Of a DNA stretch of 64,000 nucleotides, positions 46,210-59,092 are shown piece after piece; within the stretch, counting starts at the first letter, position 1; the number at the start of each line of letters is the position of its first letter. The notes beneath the pieces were generated by a model. It was not told the DNA's origin and did no database searches. It saw only the letters and a program-made list of their open reading frames with translations. The stretch covers positions 124,001-188,000 of the forward strand of contig CAJQUW010002137.1 of the NCBI GenBank assembly GCA_907163375.1, written 5' to 3'. Origin of the DNA: Prostheceraeus crozeri (lineage: Eukaryota; Platyhelminthes; Polycladida; Euryleptidae). The position numbers were made by a program, and so were the translations under genes.

Positions 46210-46734
46210 TATGTGGGTCTGCTTCCAGCTCTAGATATCACAGATATCTTCACTGTTCATATTCAATGTTCACTTTCATATTTTTGAGAAAAAGTTGGAA
46301 CTGATGATAATTCTGTGACACTACAGGTCTCGCAGGAGATATCCGTCTTTCTCTCTAACATCAAGAGCAGAGGTTCTACAGGAAATTAATTGCTCATCGA
46401 CTGACATTTTTGAAACGAGGAATCCAATTTCAGTGCTATATTCGCACTTTGCGTAATCGACAGCACGCGATCATTTCCCCTGTTCTGTCAAGCCAGGACA
46501 ATTGTAATTTGCTCCTTCCACACCTTGCAGACCTTCACTATCCCATTACATCGACGTCTTATTGCCCATCAGTTGCCCGGCAACCAAGTACGCGATGTAA
46601 ATGACCCGTCATTACTTTTCACTCAAAATACTTTCGTCATTTGTTAGCGAGCAACAATAACATGATACTGTCACTACAAGCTGTGCAAACTTACCCTGCA
46701 AACCCTCTCATTCCAGGTCGGCCAAGGGAGCTTT

Positions 46735-46880
46735 CCCAATGGGAGCTACCGCGTATGGAGCGGTAACATTACGTCAATCATATCGGAGGTTTGGCCTCTC
46801 TTCACCCTTCAAGCGGCTGAATAGCGCTAGTGTGAGCCTTAAGGGCAATAGAGGCCACGAAATCGTCTCCTTTATAAAGC
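46735..46880 (+). promoter_or_regulatory. Candidate promoter: CCAAT, CRE-like and TATA motifs
   Basis: CCAATGGGAG lies at 46737, TTACGTCAATC near 46769 (CRE-like), and TATAAA at 46873-46878. A start site about 30 bases downstream would fall near 46904, just before an ATG at 46919. Such motifs are common by chance; the ordered set next to an open frame is what makes this worth listing. Confidence 0.3.
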
Positions 46881-46918
46881 TGAAGAGGTGAATAGTGGCT
46901 GACAAACGAAAGATAGCC

Positions 46919-47272
46919 ATGTGTGTCTGTGACGGTAATTCAAAAAGGAAAATTTCAGTAGAAAATACTGAACATATTTGTGCTTCGTCTCCATTGCTGC
47001 AAAGCCTTCTTTTAGCGCCTGCAGATATCCCTCGGAGGAAAATCAGCCGAACCGGACGTGAATTTGTTCGCCGAAGTTTATCAGGACCTGCAACCTTCCG
47101 TTGGGATTATTATGACTGTCTCAATATCGACCTTGTGGCCAGACAATTGGAGGAATTGGGACGAGAGATCGACTCTTTATGGCAATTGGGAAATATGGAA
47201 GAGAGCAGAGCGTCTAGTTTCATACAATGGTCAACATTTGGCAAATTGTTACACTTTTTCAGTCCTTTATGA
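46919..47272 (+). CDS. Candidate host exon, unknown protein with BH3-like motif
   Basis: The open frame runs to 47272; the first ATG is at 46919 (MCVCDGNSKRK), with G at -3. The open frame before it begins with GTG at 46895. Residues encoded at 47135-47170 read VARQLEELGREI, which fits the BH3 spacing (hydrophobic-xxx-L-xx-hydrophobic-G-x-x-hydrophobic; compare BAK VGRQLAIIGDDI), but the usual Asp after Gly is Arg. BH3 motifs bind BCL-2 proteins in apoptosis control. A strong splice-donor-like AAAG/GTAAGA follows at about 47293-47302, but beyond this frame's stop and open to it only in another frame. It could be a first exon, a decayed gene, or chance. Confidence 0.3.
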   Translation: MCVCDGNSKRKISVENTEHICASSPLLQSLLLAPADIPRRKISRTGREFVRRSLSGPATFRWDYYDCLNIDLVARQLEELGREIDSLWQLGNMEESRASSFIQWSTFGKLLHFFSPL

Positions 47273-47304
47273 AGAAATATATATTCTGGAAAGGTAAGAA
47301 ATAA

Positions 47305-49680
47305 TTCATTATAATTACGCACGAGATTAGGCAGAATTGCAATTAGAGCTTTTGGTAGGAGCATTTGTGTGAAATTATACAAATATATATTATCTAAAAC
47401 TTACGGAGTCTGTATCACTAGTGCGCTCCTGACGTCGGTAGACAGAGAAGGCAAATCTGAATTTTCATAGCGGCCACATTTTGCTTTTCATATATGATTT
47501 TCAAGATGGCGAGTTCATAATATTTTATCTATCACATTCGAAAGTGCGGAATTCGAGGAAACTGAATTGTTGGAGTGATATTTTTTATTCTGCGGCATGA
47601 CACACTCCCAGTTGAGTAAATGTGTAAATAATAAACTTATGATTATGTCGATAGTAATAGGTTATAAGAGATGTAAATCAACTCGTCATTTTGTCATACC
47701 ACAGACAGTTAAATTTCTAGAACGCAAAAATTTGAAATGAAAGTTGAATTCTATTCAACTTTTTTTGAGAGCAAAGGAAACCAACTTTCTGGGTCACTTT
47801 TTCAAATTTAATGATCAGTTCAAAATCAAACTGTACGCAAGCTGCACTGAATTTCCGGCTGTTGGCCTTCACGTGGCGCGATGTTGTAGGCAGGTCAATA
47901 ACGCTCCCAGGACTCTAGTCATCATATCATCAAAGGTGAACAGACTTTATGGCGTCTATTCAACTTGCTTTCAAAAGATAGTAAATAAAAAAGGAAAAGA
48001 TAATTTTTTCTGAGCATTTCTCTGAATGTTCGAGTCGGGCAGACTTTTATGCATGAAATTCATTCTAATGTTGTTTGAAGTGAAATTGCTAGATTACATG
48101 ACATTTAACTACAAAAGTAGAAAAAATGCATCAGTTAATCAATAATAGACGACAATAAAATTACATAAATAGAATTACATTGAATACATGAAGAAAAAGA
48201 AATCGGAATTACAGTCTCATGTGCAGAGACTTAAGATATAAGAAATGCTTATTCAATCTTTAAAAAGTAAAGTTGTTAATTGCGGCATTGCAAATTCAAT
48301 ATTGTTCCGTATTTATGGCAAAAAATAGTAGACAATATCAATTGACAATTATATGCCAATCAACATGATTACTTTTATTCATCTTTGACATACAGTTGCG
48401 ATAATAAATGCAAATTGTTGGAAAATAGTTACAAATATCCTTGTTTAGTGATGCACCTATGAATAATCATTCGAACCAATATAATCATTAATTGATTTAT
48501 GACTAGTAAAAGTCATAGTTATCAATCAGTATTACAATTGATTTCAGCTTTAGAAATAGCTGAATTTTAGTTCCTTTGATTTTCCTTTACTTAACTTAAA
48601 ATCTTTTAAATAGCGATAAGAAAATATTAATCTCAAATCGGTGAGTGCAAAGCTAACATTAAAATTTGAATGTTTGTCAGTGATAAACAGTATATTCTTG
48701 ACACTGATATCTATACATGGAAATCATAGATGCAGAAGCCAGTAGGAATATTTATCTGGCTGGCAAAATAGAAGAAGATAAACGGGAACTAAATAAATAG
48801 ATCTAAGAGATTGATTGCTGCAAAAATACCCTCTTCCATCCTCCTAATCAATGCATTTCTTTTATTTCAGGATAAATGCAATCTCATCTGGTATATCTCA
48901 TTGTTCGGGGTGACAATGATTTTACCGCGAAACGGAAGCAAAAATGGAATACTTCATGAGCGGAATTCGCCGCTTGAGATCTTTGAAGTGCAGAATCATT
49001 GATTATAATGACTTATTGAACAATTTATTCGCCTGATAAGAGGCATATTTTAAAAGAAATCTAAAATTCTTTATGCTATTTATTAGTTCTCACATTGGCG
49101 ATCTTCTTCGAATTTCCGCTGGGTTTGTAGAATAATATGATTGTGTAGGATATTTTTGGACTCCATGTCATCAAAGTAGTTTAGCAGACAAACAACTTTA
49201 TTGATCCTATCCACATCAAAACCTGATGCGCACTGAGATCCTCGGGGATTCGCCACTGTTTAAGTGCTCCTCAGATTTGTAGCTTGCACTTTTTCTAATA
49301 GAGTTATTTATTTGCACTAACTGGCTTATCTTCGTACTATGCAATACTAATACTTCATTAAACACCGCATCAAACTGACAAGTAGTAAATACAGTTAAAT
49401 ACGTTTAGTAAAACAATGCCTTAAAATGTCTAATTGGTTGCCATGGCGGTCTATTTTTCAACTCACTCCCTTAGCTGACATATGTTGTAATCTATGAGAG
49501 GGTGGCGGTCTGTTTTTCAACTATCTCATCGTCGGGGAAGTTTGAAAAATGCGCCAATTTAAGTTTATATTAAAATACTATTCATTTCGCGGAATGTCTC
49601 ACTAAATACTGGTCTCATGATGATTTACAATTAATTGTATATTTCGTCTATAAATTAGATCAATGCTAAATGAACATAAA
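47305..49680. other. Unannotated AT-rich DNA
   Basis: No gene recognised; the frame at 47744-48013 has no motif. Strongly AT-rich between 48100 and 48700. Confidence 0.5.
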
Positions 49681-49682
49681 TA

Positions 49683-51335
49683 CAGTCCGTTTCATAAAAA
49701 GTGGATCATACTAAAATTTGACTAAATAAAACATAAGTATGATACAGAAAGCATTTTTCATGTTATTTCATGTCCCTAATATGTTTAAATGTCCTTATAT
49801 AATCTGATAAGCAATGATACAGTAACGGTTCTTAAGAAGCTAGTATTTTGTGGCCCTACCCTTATTGTCAATGACATTACCAATTCGTCTAGGCATTGAT
49901 TCGATGATATCGTTGATTTTTGACTGATCTAACTTTCTCCACTCTCTTTTTAACAGTGACGTAAGTTGTGATACGCCATCTGTAGGTAGCAGCGAACGAC
50001 GAACGTTACGTTTTAGAATACTCCATACATTTTCTATGGGATTCAGATCAGGAGAACGAGCTGGCCAAGATAATGTCATAAGCCCTAATTCAGACTTGCA
50101 TAAGTTGACTCTACTACTCCTGTGACACGTAGCATTATCATCCATAAATAACCAAGTCGATGGATCACCAAGTTGATCTGTCATTTGGCCAATGTTCATT
50201 CGTAAAACATTCACATAGCGTTCAGAATTCATGGTTCCTTGCTGTATGTGAAGTTCAGAGCGGCCATTGGTCCAAATGCCAGCCCAAATCAGTAGAGTCG
50301 CACCACCTTGTACCCGGGGACGATGTAAATGTCTCGGAATTTCCTGATCAGATTTTATCCATAATCTCAATCGACCATCACTATCCTTCAGACGGACTGA
50401 TGCCTCATCAGACCAGACAACCCGATCCCATTGATTTCGCCAGTGACAATGACTCATTGCCCATCTGAGATGTCTTTTTGTATGCTGATCTGATAATTCG
50501 ATCTGAGAGGGCCTCTTACAGCTCTTGAAATTCGACTCAATAAGTCTTCTACGAATAGTGGACTTAGAAATAGACGAGTAGTGCAGCCATCTCAGTTAAC
50601 GAGAGACTTGGATCAACTTTAACAAATCTCAAAATTAGGCGGTCCTACGTTTGGATGTTTTGCGTGGACGGCCAGAGCCCTCTTTACGACAGAGTCGAAA
50701 ATCATCATTATGCCATCGATGCACATTTGTGTAAGGGACATTTAGTCGCTTGCTTGTAGCTCGCAAAGAAAGCCCTAGTTCTAGCAAGGCTGACACTTTG
50801 CCTTTTGTGAATGCGATCTCGTTATTGTTCATTTGTGCTTTGTATTGTTTTCAACCGGTAAGAGATAGATTTCTAGTTGAAAGCAATCAGGAGTGCTTCC
50901 AACACCACCGCAACGAAGTCAGGAAGCTATGGAACATGAAGTCCAGTTAATCACATGTAGCAGTTGCATTATTGTTGATGAATAATGGTGCTATACTGGC
51001 TCTGATTGACCGATTTTCTTTATTTTTGTTTTGCTTGATAGCTTTTGGCTTGTAGAACAACATATTACATAACAAAGGAAACAAATGTAATTTTATAAGA
51101 GTGAGGTATGATTTTGTGTAACATTGCTAAATGAAGATCAAATCATCTACTACTTTTTTATCTATAACAGGAAAACAACTCAATATTCATGCTTGAAATT
51201 TCCAACAATGATATTAGTAAGCACAACTGACATATCTTCCAAATTTCAGAGAAATTCGTTCAAGTTTGGCGGAGTTAGACAAAGTTGAAGTTAAAGCGAT
51301 GTTTAAGGGTGATCCATTTTTTATGAAACAATCTG
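49683..51335 (-). mobile_element. Tc1-like transposon, decayed
   Basis: 1,653 bp between TA dinucleotides (49681-49682, 51336-51337). The ends CAGTCCGTTTCATAAAAAG and (opposite strand) CAGATTGTTTCATAAAAAA are inverted matches, about 22 of 26 over the first 26 bases. It encodes a minus-strand DD34E transposase with broken frame. Length and layout are typical of Tc1. Confidence 0.92.
49840..50832 (-). pseudogene. Tc1-like transposase (DD34E), frame broken
   Basis: The N-terminal part, 50832-50635, is a helix-turn-helix DNA-binding domain (GLSLRATSKRLNVPYTNVHRW) followed by a GRPRK hook. The catalytic part, up to 49840, includes WSDEA (first Asp), MDDNATCH (second Asp) and SPDLNPIENVW (Glu), with 34 residues between the second Asp and the Glu. 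Between them, RFVKVDPSLSLTEMAALL and then STIRRRLIESNFKSCKRP continue the protein in shifted frames. Breaks lie near 50635 and near 50577-50583. Catalytic residues are kept, but the copy cannot make full-length protein. Confidence 0.9.
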
Positions 51336-51337
51336 TA

Positions 51338-54300
51338 CTTTATTGATGTCAGCATTAAATAATCACAATTATCGAAAACGACAAGCATTTAATCATATTC
51401 AGCCGGCAAATTGATTCAATTTATTATATATCGGGCAGGTCTGATTAATAATGTCTGTTCAAAACGTGCCATCGAAAATGAAAGAAACCGGATCCACTGT
51501 GCATCGCAGGTCCTATTACTGATTCATTATGTATGAAGCATGAATGCATTCGTGGGAATACACAGCGAATAAGCGACTGCATTTGCATCATTAAATCAAA
51601 GTAATCAGTCGGATATAAACTCTGACAGCAATTCGACACGCGGCTGCAACGGAGTAGGAAAAATTATTAATAGTAACTTCGCCGGTCTGGCTGCTTCAGC
51701 TGCATCACTAACGGAACCTTTTCAAACTTTCAAGTTCCTGAAAACGTCTTAAGATAATTTTCTGGCAGCATTTTGACTGGAACGGGATGCACTAAACAGC
51801 TCTGAATACAACTCAAGTGGAGATTTTTGAAAATACATGTAAATTACCAGCTCATAGTCTGCTTCTATCTTAGTTATATATCACGCAGAACAAATACAGC
51901 AGCTACTCATCCAAGCATGAAAGCACCAAATTTATTGTGAGGCATGATAATCTCTCCATCTTGTACCTGCTATCCACGATTTGTAGAACAAGACTACTGA
52001 GATAGATTCACTTCCGCATGTCTTTGGGTGGACACGCAGAGAAGGTAATTTATCCCTGTGCACAAAACTAGCCGCATTACTTATAAAACTACAATAAGTA
52101 GTATTTATTTTAATTGCTATTATTTAAACAATGATTGCATGAATGCATTTGTGGATGAGTTAACATGTTAACCATGACTTCATATGTACGTTGTCAGTGG
52201 TCTATGAGGGAATAGAATTGATTGAGACACTTACATGTTATTTTGCAAGAAATTAAAATTGCTCGATTTTCAAAAGTTAATTTTGATTAAGGTGTCAAAT
52301 TCTTGATGCTCGCATAAGCAAAAATTTGTTGAAATTTGGATTGTTCATCAAAAATGCGTAGAAACTTATGGACACAAAAAATGAGAGTCGAAGCTACAAT
52401 ATTTATATTGAGAAAATCAAAAAATGTGTGGGGGAAAAGGGCAGAATCTTCCTCAACGGGTAGAAACGGGTTAGTGCAAAATGCTATTTACGCGCTTCCG
52501 ACGTTAAGGGCATACTGTCAATTATTACAAAGAGTGGAAATGAAAAGTAAAGAATGAAAATGAACATTATGTCACATGTTTCATATAAGTTTCGTCATTG
52601 ACTCGCATTATCATTACGCTTACTATGCAAAAATTAACAAAATTTAAATAATTTCTACAGCAAATCATGAGGCGCAGATTAGCAAAGTAACGAGATTCTT
52701 TCTCACAATTTATAAACAGCAACATGCTGGCTGTGTTGCAAACTTGTCATTCATTCTTGTAGCACAAATTTCTACTTCATAAATGAAAGAATAGAATGAC
52801 TTATCAATAATTATAATAATATTTCAAAATAATTACAATAATCAATAATCATTGTATTGAAAGGATGAATTCTACCTCGCCCAATCAGATATTAGCTTTA
52901 CATTTTCGACAGTTCGATTCATTCAGCGTGTGATTCAAGTTCGATTATCATCCGATTCGGAAATGAGATGCCAGATGTCCTACATTGCAGTCCGATTGCC
53001 CACTTCTGGGTAGAATTTTCCAAGATAGCATACATTAACCAAAAAGGCGCAAATATGTCAGCTTTGAATCGCTGAATCGTGGTAAGAGTAAACTAAATAA
53101 CCCGCGATGTCTTCATTGAGCAGCATTCGCGATGGCTGATTGAAAATGCTAATTTTTCGAATATTCTTCTCTCAATTTCAAAACTTCTGAACTTCAATAT
53201 TCTGATGTGTGGAAACATCGAATCTGTGATACATTAAGCTACTCGTACATGAGAAACTGGCGTGAAATAACTCAATCGCCAGCTTTCTCCACAATTTTCG
53301 CACGAGAGCACTTTCGATCACAAGTTCTTTAACCTATCAATTCCTTTTTCCACGAATGGCAATTTGCAGATCCAAACCATGGAAAAGATAAGAAGATATT
53401 TAGTGATATCATGCTTCCCGAAGTCTGTGTAAAATCTCAAACCTTCTGAGGCAATGAAAGCAATCTCATACAACCCTTGAACAACTGTTGGTCGAATTAA
53501 AGTCCTTCGAGATAAGACACAAGAGTACAAACTAAACTAACACAAGCTAAACATGCGCACAGAATTCGGATTTGTTGACGAAATATCATGAAACAGAAAG
53601 AGGAACATGATTTCGTTTGACTCAGTCTTTGTGTACATGAGAAACTTGATAGAACTTCAAATAATCAATTCTCAAAAATCAAATTTCTTTGGATTCAAAA
53701 TGTAATAAAAACAATTATAGGTGATATCTGAAATCTATTTTAGATAATTTAGCGATTTTTTTCAATTCTTCTGCATCATTTTCAGTTCAGTTTAGCACAG
53801 TATGTTGACTGAAACATACTTGTTAGATACATTACTGAAGCGATTATGACAACATCATCCTCGTCCTAAAAATGGAAATTTTGCTACCTTTATTTGAATA
53901 TTAATTTTAATTTATTAGGCCCACTTCCTAGTTTGCTTCTTCTTTTGCTTTCTTTTAATTTTTTGAATTCACAATTCATATAACTATGGGTTTAAAACTC
54001 GTCGTTGGGTTTGCAACTATGTCGACAACTATGAAGTTCTACACTAGTAGTTTTCTAAGGCGAGGAAGGAGGGTTGAGGGAGGAGATGAAAAACTGCGCG
54101 GATTTCTGTAATACGATCATTTTCAGATCATACGTACCAGCATTAAATAAACATCATGAATTACTTTTCTCGGATCTAATCTGATCGGATCTGATATTTC
54201 TTATCTGGTTAGGGTAAAATATCTCGACCCAACCCGACTTCGGGTGTTGATTGTCGCTTATCGGGTTTTTAATCGGGTTTTTAAATTTATGAAACCCGAC

Positions 54301-54370
54301 ACGACGCTGTTCTTTGTGATTGATAACTTAAATCATTAGGAGAGGAACATTTTCCCTACTTTCTCATTCT
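51338..54370. other. Unannotated AT-rich DNA
   Basis: No gene recognised. Simple TAATAA-rich stretch near 52805-52860. Confidence 0.5.
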
Positions 54371-54373
54371 TCG

Positions 54374-54427
54374 CCCGATATGCGGAGATTCGCTTCCAAG
54401 AACGCATTCGGATTTGCGCATATCGGG
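54374..54427. repeat. Short perfect hairpin, 11-bp arms
   Basis: CCCGATATGCG (54374-54384) and its complement CGCATATCGGG (54417-54427), with a 32-base loop. It lies just after a CCCGAC/CGGGTTTTT-rich stretch (54230-54305). Confidence 0.55.
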
Positions 54428-54686
54428 AAATCACTGTACTCAAGAAAAATTTGTATCGAGAATGCAACGCACCGCATTTGGGAGGTGAATCGTTTCAGGG
54501 ATTGAAAATAACCGTCGGCCCACTAAGGGGAGGGGCCAATTTCGTTCCCTGCTGATCTCCCAAACTATCATTCCAATTTTTCCAAACCACACATCAATCG
54601 AAAGGGGACTGAAAGGGGATTCAGAAAAACAACATTATTTATTTTTTCATGTTTATGGTTACAATGTAATTTTTAATGTTTGTGGT

Positions 54687-54898
54687 TTATTAGTTTGGTT
54701 ATGATTTTCCATTTCAAACAGTGATCTATTGGAAAATTGCGAAAAATTGGGGCTTTTACTATTTAATTATGAAAGCCCACGGATTCAATTACCTGGGCTG
54801 AGGTGAAGGTCAAAGGTCAAAAAACGCCAATTTTTAACAAATTTCCATTAGATCACTATTTGAAATGGAAAATGACAACAAAAACTAATAAGCCATGC
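54687..54898. repeat. MITE-like hairpin, about 70-bp arms
   Basis: The left arm 54687-54760 (TTATTAGTTTGG...TTTTCCATTTCAAA) and right arm 54828-54898 are imperfect inverted copies around a loop of about 70 bases. No target duplication is obvious. Confidence 0.55.
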
Positions 54899-54904
54899 AC
54901 TAAT

Positions 54905-56369
54905 CGAAAGATCTGGTCAAGGTGGTCAATATAACGATGATTATTGATGACTCTGAAATTACATCATTGCATTAGATGAGGTTGCATGTCAAATAATTCA
55001 AAATTTTAGTTCAACTCAAACCGCACCAAAATTCATTTTCCGAAATACGCTTAGTTGTCTCATACAGATCTAAACAAATTTTTCCCATATTTCATCTGTT
55101 AAAATATCTTCAATATACATACATTAGATAAGTAGTATTAGATGCTGAGTAGATGCAGAACTAAAAAAAGTAATAAAAAGTCATATTAGAAACTTGAATT
55201 TCAAATTTCAAGAATGCGTACATAAGAAGCAGATAATTTTGAATTCAAAAACTTTGCATTTGTGAGCTTCTTTATACTGAAAGAAAGAATACTTTAATGC
55301 AATCGCAAGTCATTTCATCACATATTCACCGCAATATACATAAAAAGTGATTACACCTGCGCAGAACGCCCCCTGTCCCACCCCATTGGGATGAGAGTTT
55401 AATCAGCGAATTCGAATTTGAAATGCGCGTCGAAGTCAACCAAGGATTATACTAATTCGTGAAAATGTCGAAACTGAAATTGAATCTTCGCGTTTCTGTT
55501 GTGATGCATTGCATTGTACGTGTATGTCTGTTAACAAGATTATCGTCTCTTCCCATACTCGAACAGCTGTTGAAAACGAAGTGTTTATAACTGTTCTAGC
55601 GATTTTATGAACGATCATCGCTTGCTTCTCAACTGCTGACTCTAACGAAAAAAACCCATCCAGATAAAATTGGACGAATAATTGACTATGTGTAATAGAG
55701 AGGGAAGAGAGGATAATCCTTTAATTCTAAATACAAATAAGGTCATGATTTCGAACTTTACCATCTATTCACTTCCTTCACATTTCATTTGGATTCACAA
55801 ACTCACATGGGATATTCAATATTCAGCAAGCAATATTTGGACAGAAGACTGGCAGATGACATTGTTAATTGCCTTACGGAGTTCACGACATTTCATAATC
55901 CCCACAGTCTTATCAGATGAAAGGTTGCAAGTTGTTGACTTTCAGAAATAATTAATCTTTTCTTGAACGAACAATTGATACCAGCTGGAGGTGAACATAG
56001 AAAGCTGCAATGTGGAGAAAATTTTCTACAAATTTTAAAGTTGCAAATTAATTACATAGTTATCTAAAATTTGCTATTTTTAGGTCGATGAAGGAATCGA
56101 GTTTGCATTAATTTCCATTTAAAATGTCCACATGCGTAAATAATGTCGTTATCTTTAGACAAAGCTAGTGCGTATTTCCATCATTCATAACATCTTTCCA
56201 CTATTTTTTCATATCTCAATTTCAATTTTTTTAATTCAAAATAATTCAGCCTTTTTCTGAACCATTTGTCAGAGTGACGGTCTATTAGAGGATTAACTGC
56301 ATTTATCAAAAACATAACATCATAAAAGATCATTAGACAGAAATTGTGACAAATAATGCCCATAAATCG
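54905..56369. other. Unannotated AT-rich DNA
   Basis: No gene recognised. Confidence 0.5.
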
Positions 56370-56377
56370 AATTAGAC

Positions 56378-57258
56378 CAGTGGCTCTCAACCTTTTATGT
56401 CTCATGCCACCCCTCCCCCAAGTTAATCATTTTACTGTGGTCCTCTTGTTCTATAGGCTACTTGATTTGATAGTTATTATTTCTTCTTTCAATTTCTTTG
56501 CCACGATACTATCAAATTGCATGTCTTCATTATTTCCTTGATATACCTCATGTCAATGTTCGATTTTTATTTTACAATAGATGCTCTCTTTTTATTTCTA
56601 AGTTGATTTACGTTAATGTACATTTAAGTGCTATATTTCCAATAGACTTGAATTTTGAAATAGTACTGTAAAGCAAAGGACTATTCGAATTATTTTTTCG
56701 TTTTTTTTCTAAATTTGGAAGTGGCAGGCTAAACAAATCAAATATCCGCTTTTAATAAAAGCAAATCATTTTGAACAATAATCTGACTTAAATATGATAG
56801 AAAAATCACACAGAAAAAGTAACACCAAAATATTCAATGGGATTTCTGTTCCTGCCCCTTAGGCAGAAGCTTTTTGATATTTGCTTTTGTGCTTGAAGTA
56901 GATATACGGATGTCACTCCGAACATCAAGGCGATTTCTATATTTAGTTTTGATTAAGACTAAATTCTCTCATTTTTATTTTTATTTAAATAAGACTAAAT
57001 TCTCTTGTCCTAACGCACAGATCTGTGAAATATAGCTCTTATTGTTTTCTTATCCAATGATGTTCACGCAATTTCCTCACTTAATTTACGGCGGCGTGGC
57101 TACACATGTGTTTCACGAGCGTGAAATCAGTTGATTGATCAACTGATGAAGTACAAAACAAAACATACCTGTTTGTAGGCCTGACATACTATATTCCGAG
57201 GTCCTCTCGTGGCCCCCAGCAAATCTGCCACGGGGGCTCGTCCGGCTGAGAACCACTG
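56378..57258. mobile_element. hAT (Charlie-like) non-autonomous relic
   Basis: The left end CAGTGGCTCTCAACC and the right end (opposite strand) CAGTGGTTCTCAGCC are the classic hAT/Charlie-type inverted ends. The flanks AATTAGAC (56370-56377) and GACTAGAC (57259-57266) match at 6 of 8 bases. The interior (about 850 bp) is AT-rich with no transposase remnant seen. Confidence 0.7.
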
Positions 57259-57279
57259 GACTAGACAATCAAGGAATAA

Positions 57280-57774
57280 TAAAGAAAAATGAATATATGT
57301 ATATACAATAAATAATAATGTTAGTCCTAAAAAGGACTGACAGGCGTTCACGCCCGTTAACGAATAGTTTACTGAATCGAACAAATGGAAATAGACAAAC
57401 GTGCTGTCCGTAAAGCCACACAAGTGAAAAAAATACTAAATTGTTGATAAATGATGTTATTAAGGAAACACAGTCAACGATTTTACTGCAGATTGCGACG
57501 GTTGAAAAGGCGTCAGATTCTTTTTAAACTCATGAACTGAGTGGGCGCTCACTGCATCGATAATAAGATCATTCCATAAACTCACTAGTTCTACTGTAAA
57601 GCAAAAGCTTCCGCGAATAGAATGAGGAGTCTGTTGCGATTGCCGTGCGATGTGCGTGAAGAAGGCTTGAATAAATCTCGGGGATTGCGACAAATGATAC
57701 GAAACAGCGTTTTATATAAAAATGTCATTACGAATGTAGTGTGTCAAGTTGATACATGCTCTGTTGTTACTTGT
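57280..57774 (-). mobile_element. 5'-truncated LINE, 3' end only
   Basis: The minus frame 57693-57460 ends with FCFTVELVSLWNDLIIDAVSAHSVHEFKKNL, matching the C-terminal pattern of CR1/L2-type RTs (F-x-x-R-x-x-x-x-W-N-x-L...S...F-K-x-x-L). The 3' UTR carries two small hairpins (57323-57338, AGTCCT/AGGACT arms; 57343-57354, GGCG/CGCC arms) before an AT-rich tail. Such 3' hairpins are known RT recognition elements in several LINE clades. It abuts the piggyBac-like element on its 5' side. Confidence 0.7.
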
Positions 57775-57778
57775 TTAA

Positions 57779-58507
57779 TCCTTTGCGCGCGGCAAACGTG
57801 CAGTGCACGTTGAACAACCTCCGGCAGACATGTACTGCACGACTTTTGCTCATACTCATAATTGAGTTATATTCCTGCGCCGGAAGACAAGTGCAGTAAA
57901 AATGAGCCGGAGGTTTGAATTTTCATACAAACCAATTACATGATGCATAGAATTCGGTCAGTTCTGTGTTTGCTCATATGGTGATATTCTGATCACTAAG
58001 TATCATGACAGGAGAGATGTGTATATTGTAAGTTCGGCACATATTGCAGGAACCTTGCCAAAGTAACGTCCTACAGAGCACGGAGAACGAATCGAAATCC
58101 TTTCATCTACACTAATTGAGGACTAAAACATCAAGATGAATGGAATTAATGGACAGGGTTGAGTAAAAAGATGTATAGTCTTTGCTTTTATCATAAGATA
58201 TTTGCTTGGTCAAATTGTCAGACAATTGTCTTTAATTTGTCTTTAATCAGACAAAGCTTTTAGTTTTTGTATTTTACACCATTTTTTAAACCATTTTTTA
58301 CCATATCCGCGAAGGTAATAACAGTAAATGATCCATGAATTTAATCCGTGAGCAGCAACAAAAATATGTTCGAAAATATTTTGTGATGAAAATATCCAAT
58401 TCTTAAATTTAGAAGTTTTACTGTAAATATTCAACATTAATTCAACATTCACATGAGGAGCCGAAGTTTTGATGCTATTGTAATTTTCAAAAGCCGTGCA
58501 CAAAGGG
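57779..58507. mobile_element. piggyBac-like element, non-autonomous
   Basis: 729 bp between TTAA sites (57775-57778 and 58508-58511). Left end TCCTTTGCGCGCGGC; right end on the opposite strand CCCTTTGTGCACGGC, 12 of 15 matching. TTAA targets and CCYTT-starting ends are diagnostic of piggyBac-type elements. A 98-codon minus frame (58243-58539) runs past the right TTAA; its HGLNSWIIYCYYLRGYG segment faintly recalls the transposase core, but I would not rely on it. Confidence 0.65.
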
Positions 58508-58511
58508 TTAA

Positions 58512-59090
58512 AAATCTCACCAATTGAGGCCCAATTCATTAGCTCTTAATTTATAATCGTCTCCATATTCATACTTGAATGACTAATCTTTAGGATATTC
58601 ATATAGCTACAATTATCTCACTGATGCTGTTCCGCTCTCCGTAAGATTAATGCAGCAAAGTTGTCGCCCCTTGGAAAAAGAGATTTAGGACTTATTTTCC
58701 GAATGAGCCTATAAAGAGAAATGTGTCGTTTTAGATACTCCAGTGTGCGCCCAATTAATTGAATGAATTAATGTGAATTCAATTTCAATTTTGTGTACAC
58801 CAGAATGGTGCTATTCAGTCGAGACTCTTAAATATTGTTTTTTAACCAAAACCAAATCCTCTAAAATGCACCGTGTTCTTTACCCTACAGAATCTTTAGA
58901 TCTTTACCTCATTCGATCATTCACCGCCGTTGGTGGTGGTCGGATAGCTTGCGACAGCGCTGCATGATATTGATTGCGCATCGTATTTGCTTTCTCCTCT
59001 TGCTAGCGCGGCGTGACACATGTTCACAGAAGGGCTTTGCAATCTTCGATATACGAGAGATGAGCTATTGAGAATCAACGGCGATTTATG
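58512..59090. other. Unannotated DNA upstream of LINE
   Basis: No gene recognised. The 5' edge of the following LINE is not sharply visible and may lie within the last 100 bases. Confidence 0.4.
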
Positions 59091-59092
59091 TT

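Noticed and set aside
54230-54305. CCCGAC/CGGGTTTTT-rich stretch as telomere-like repeat
   Set aside because: Irregular and short, with no consistent unit.
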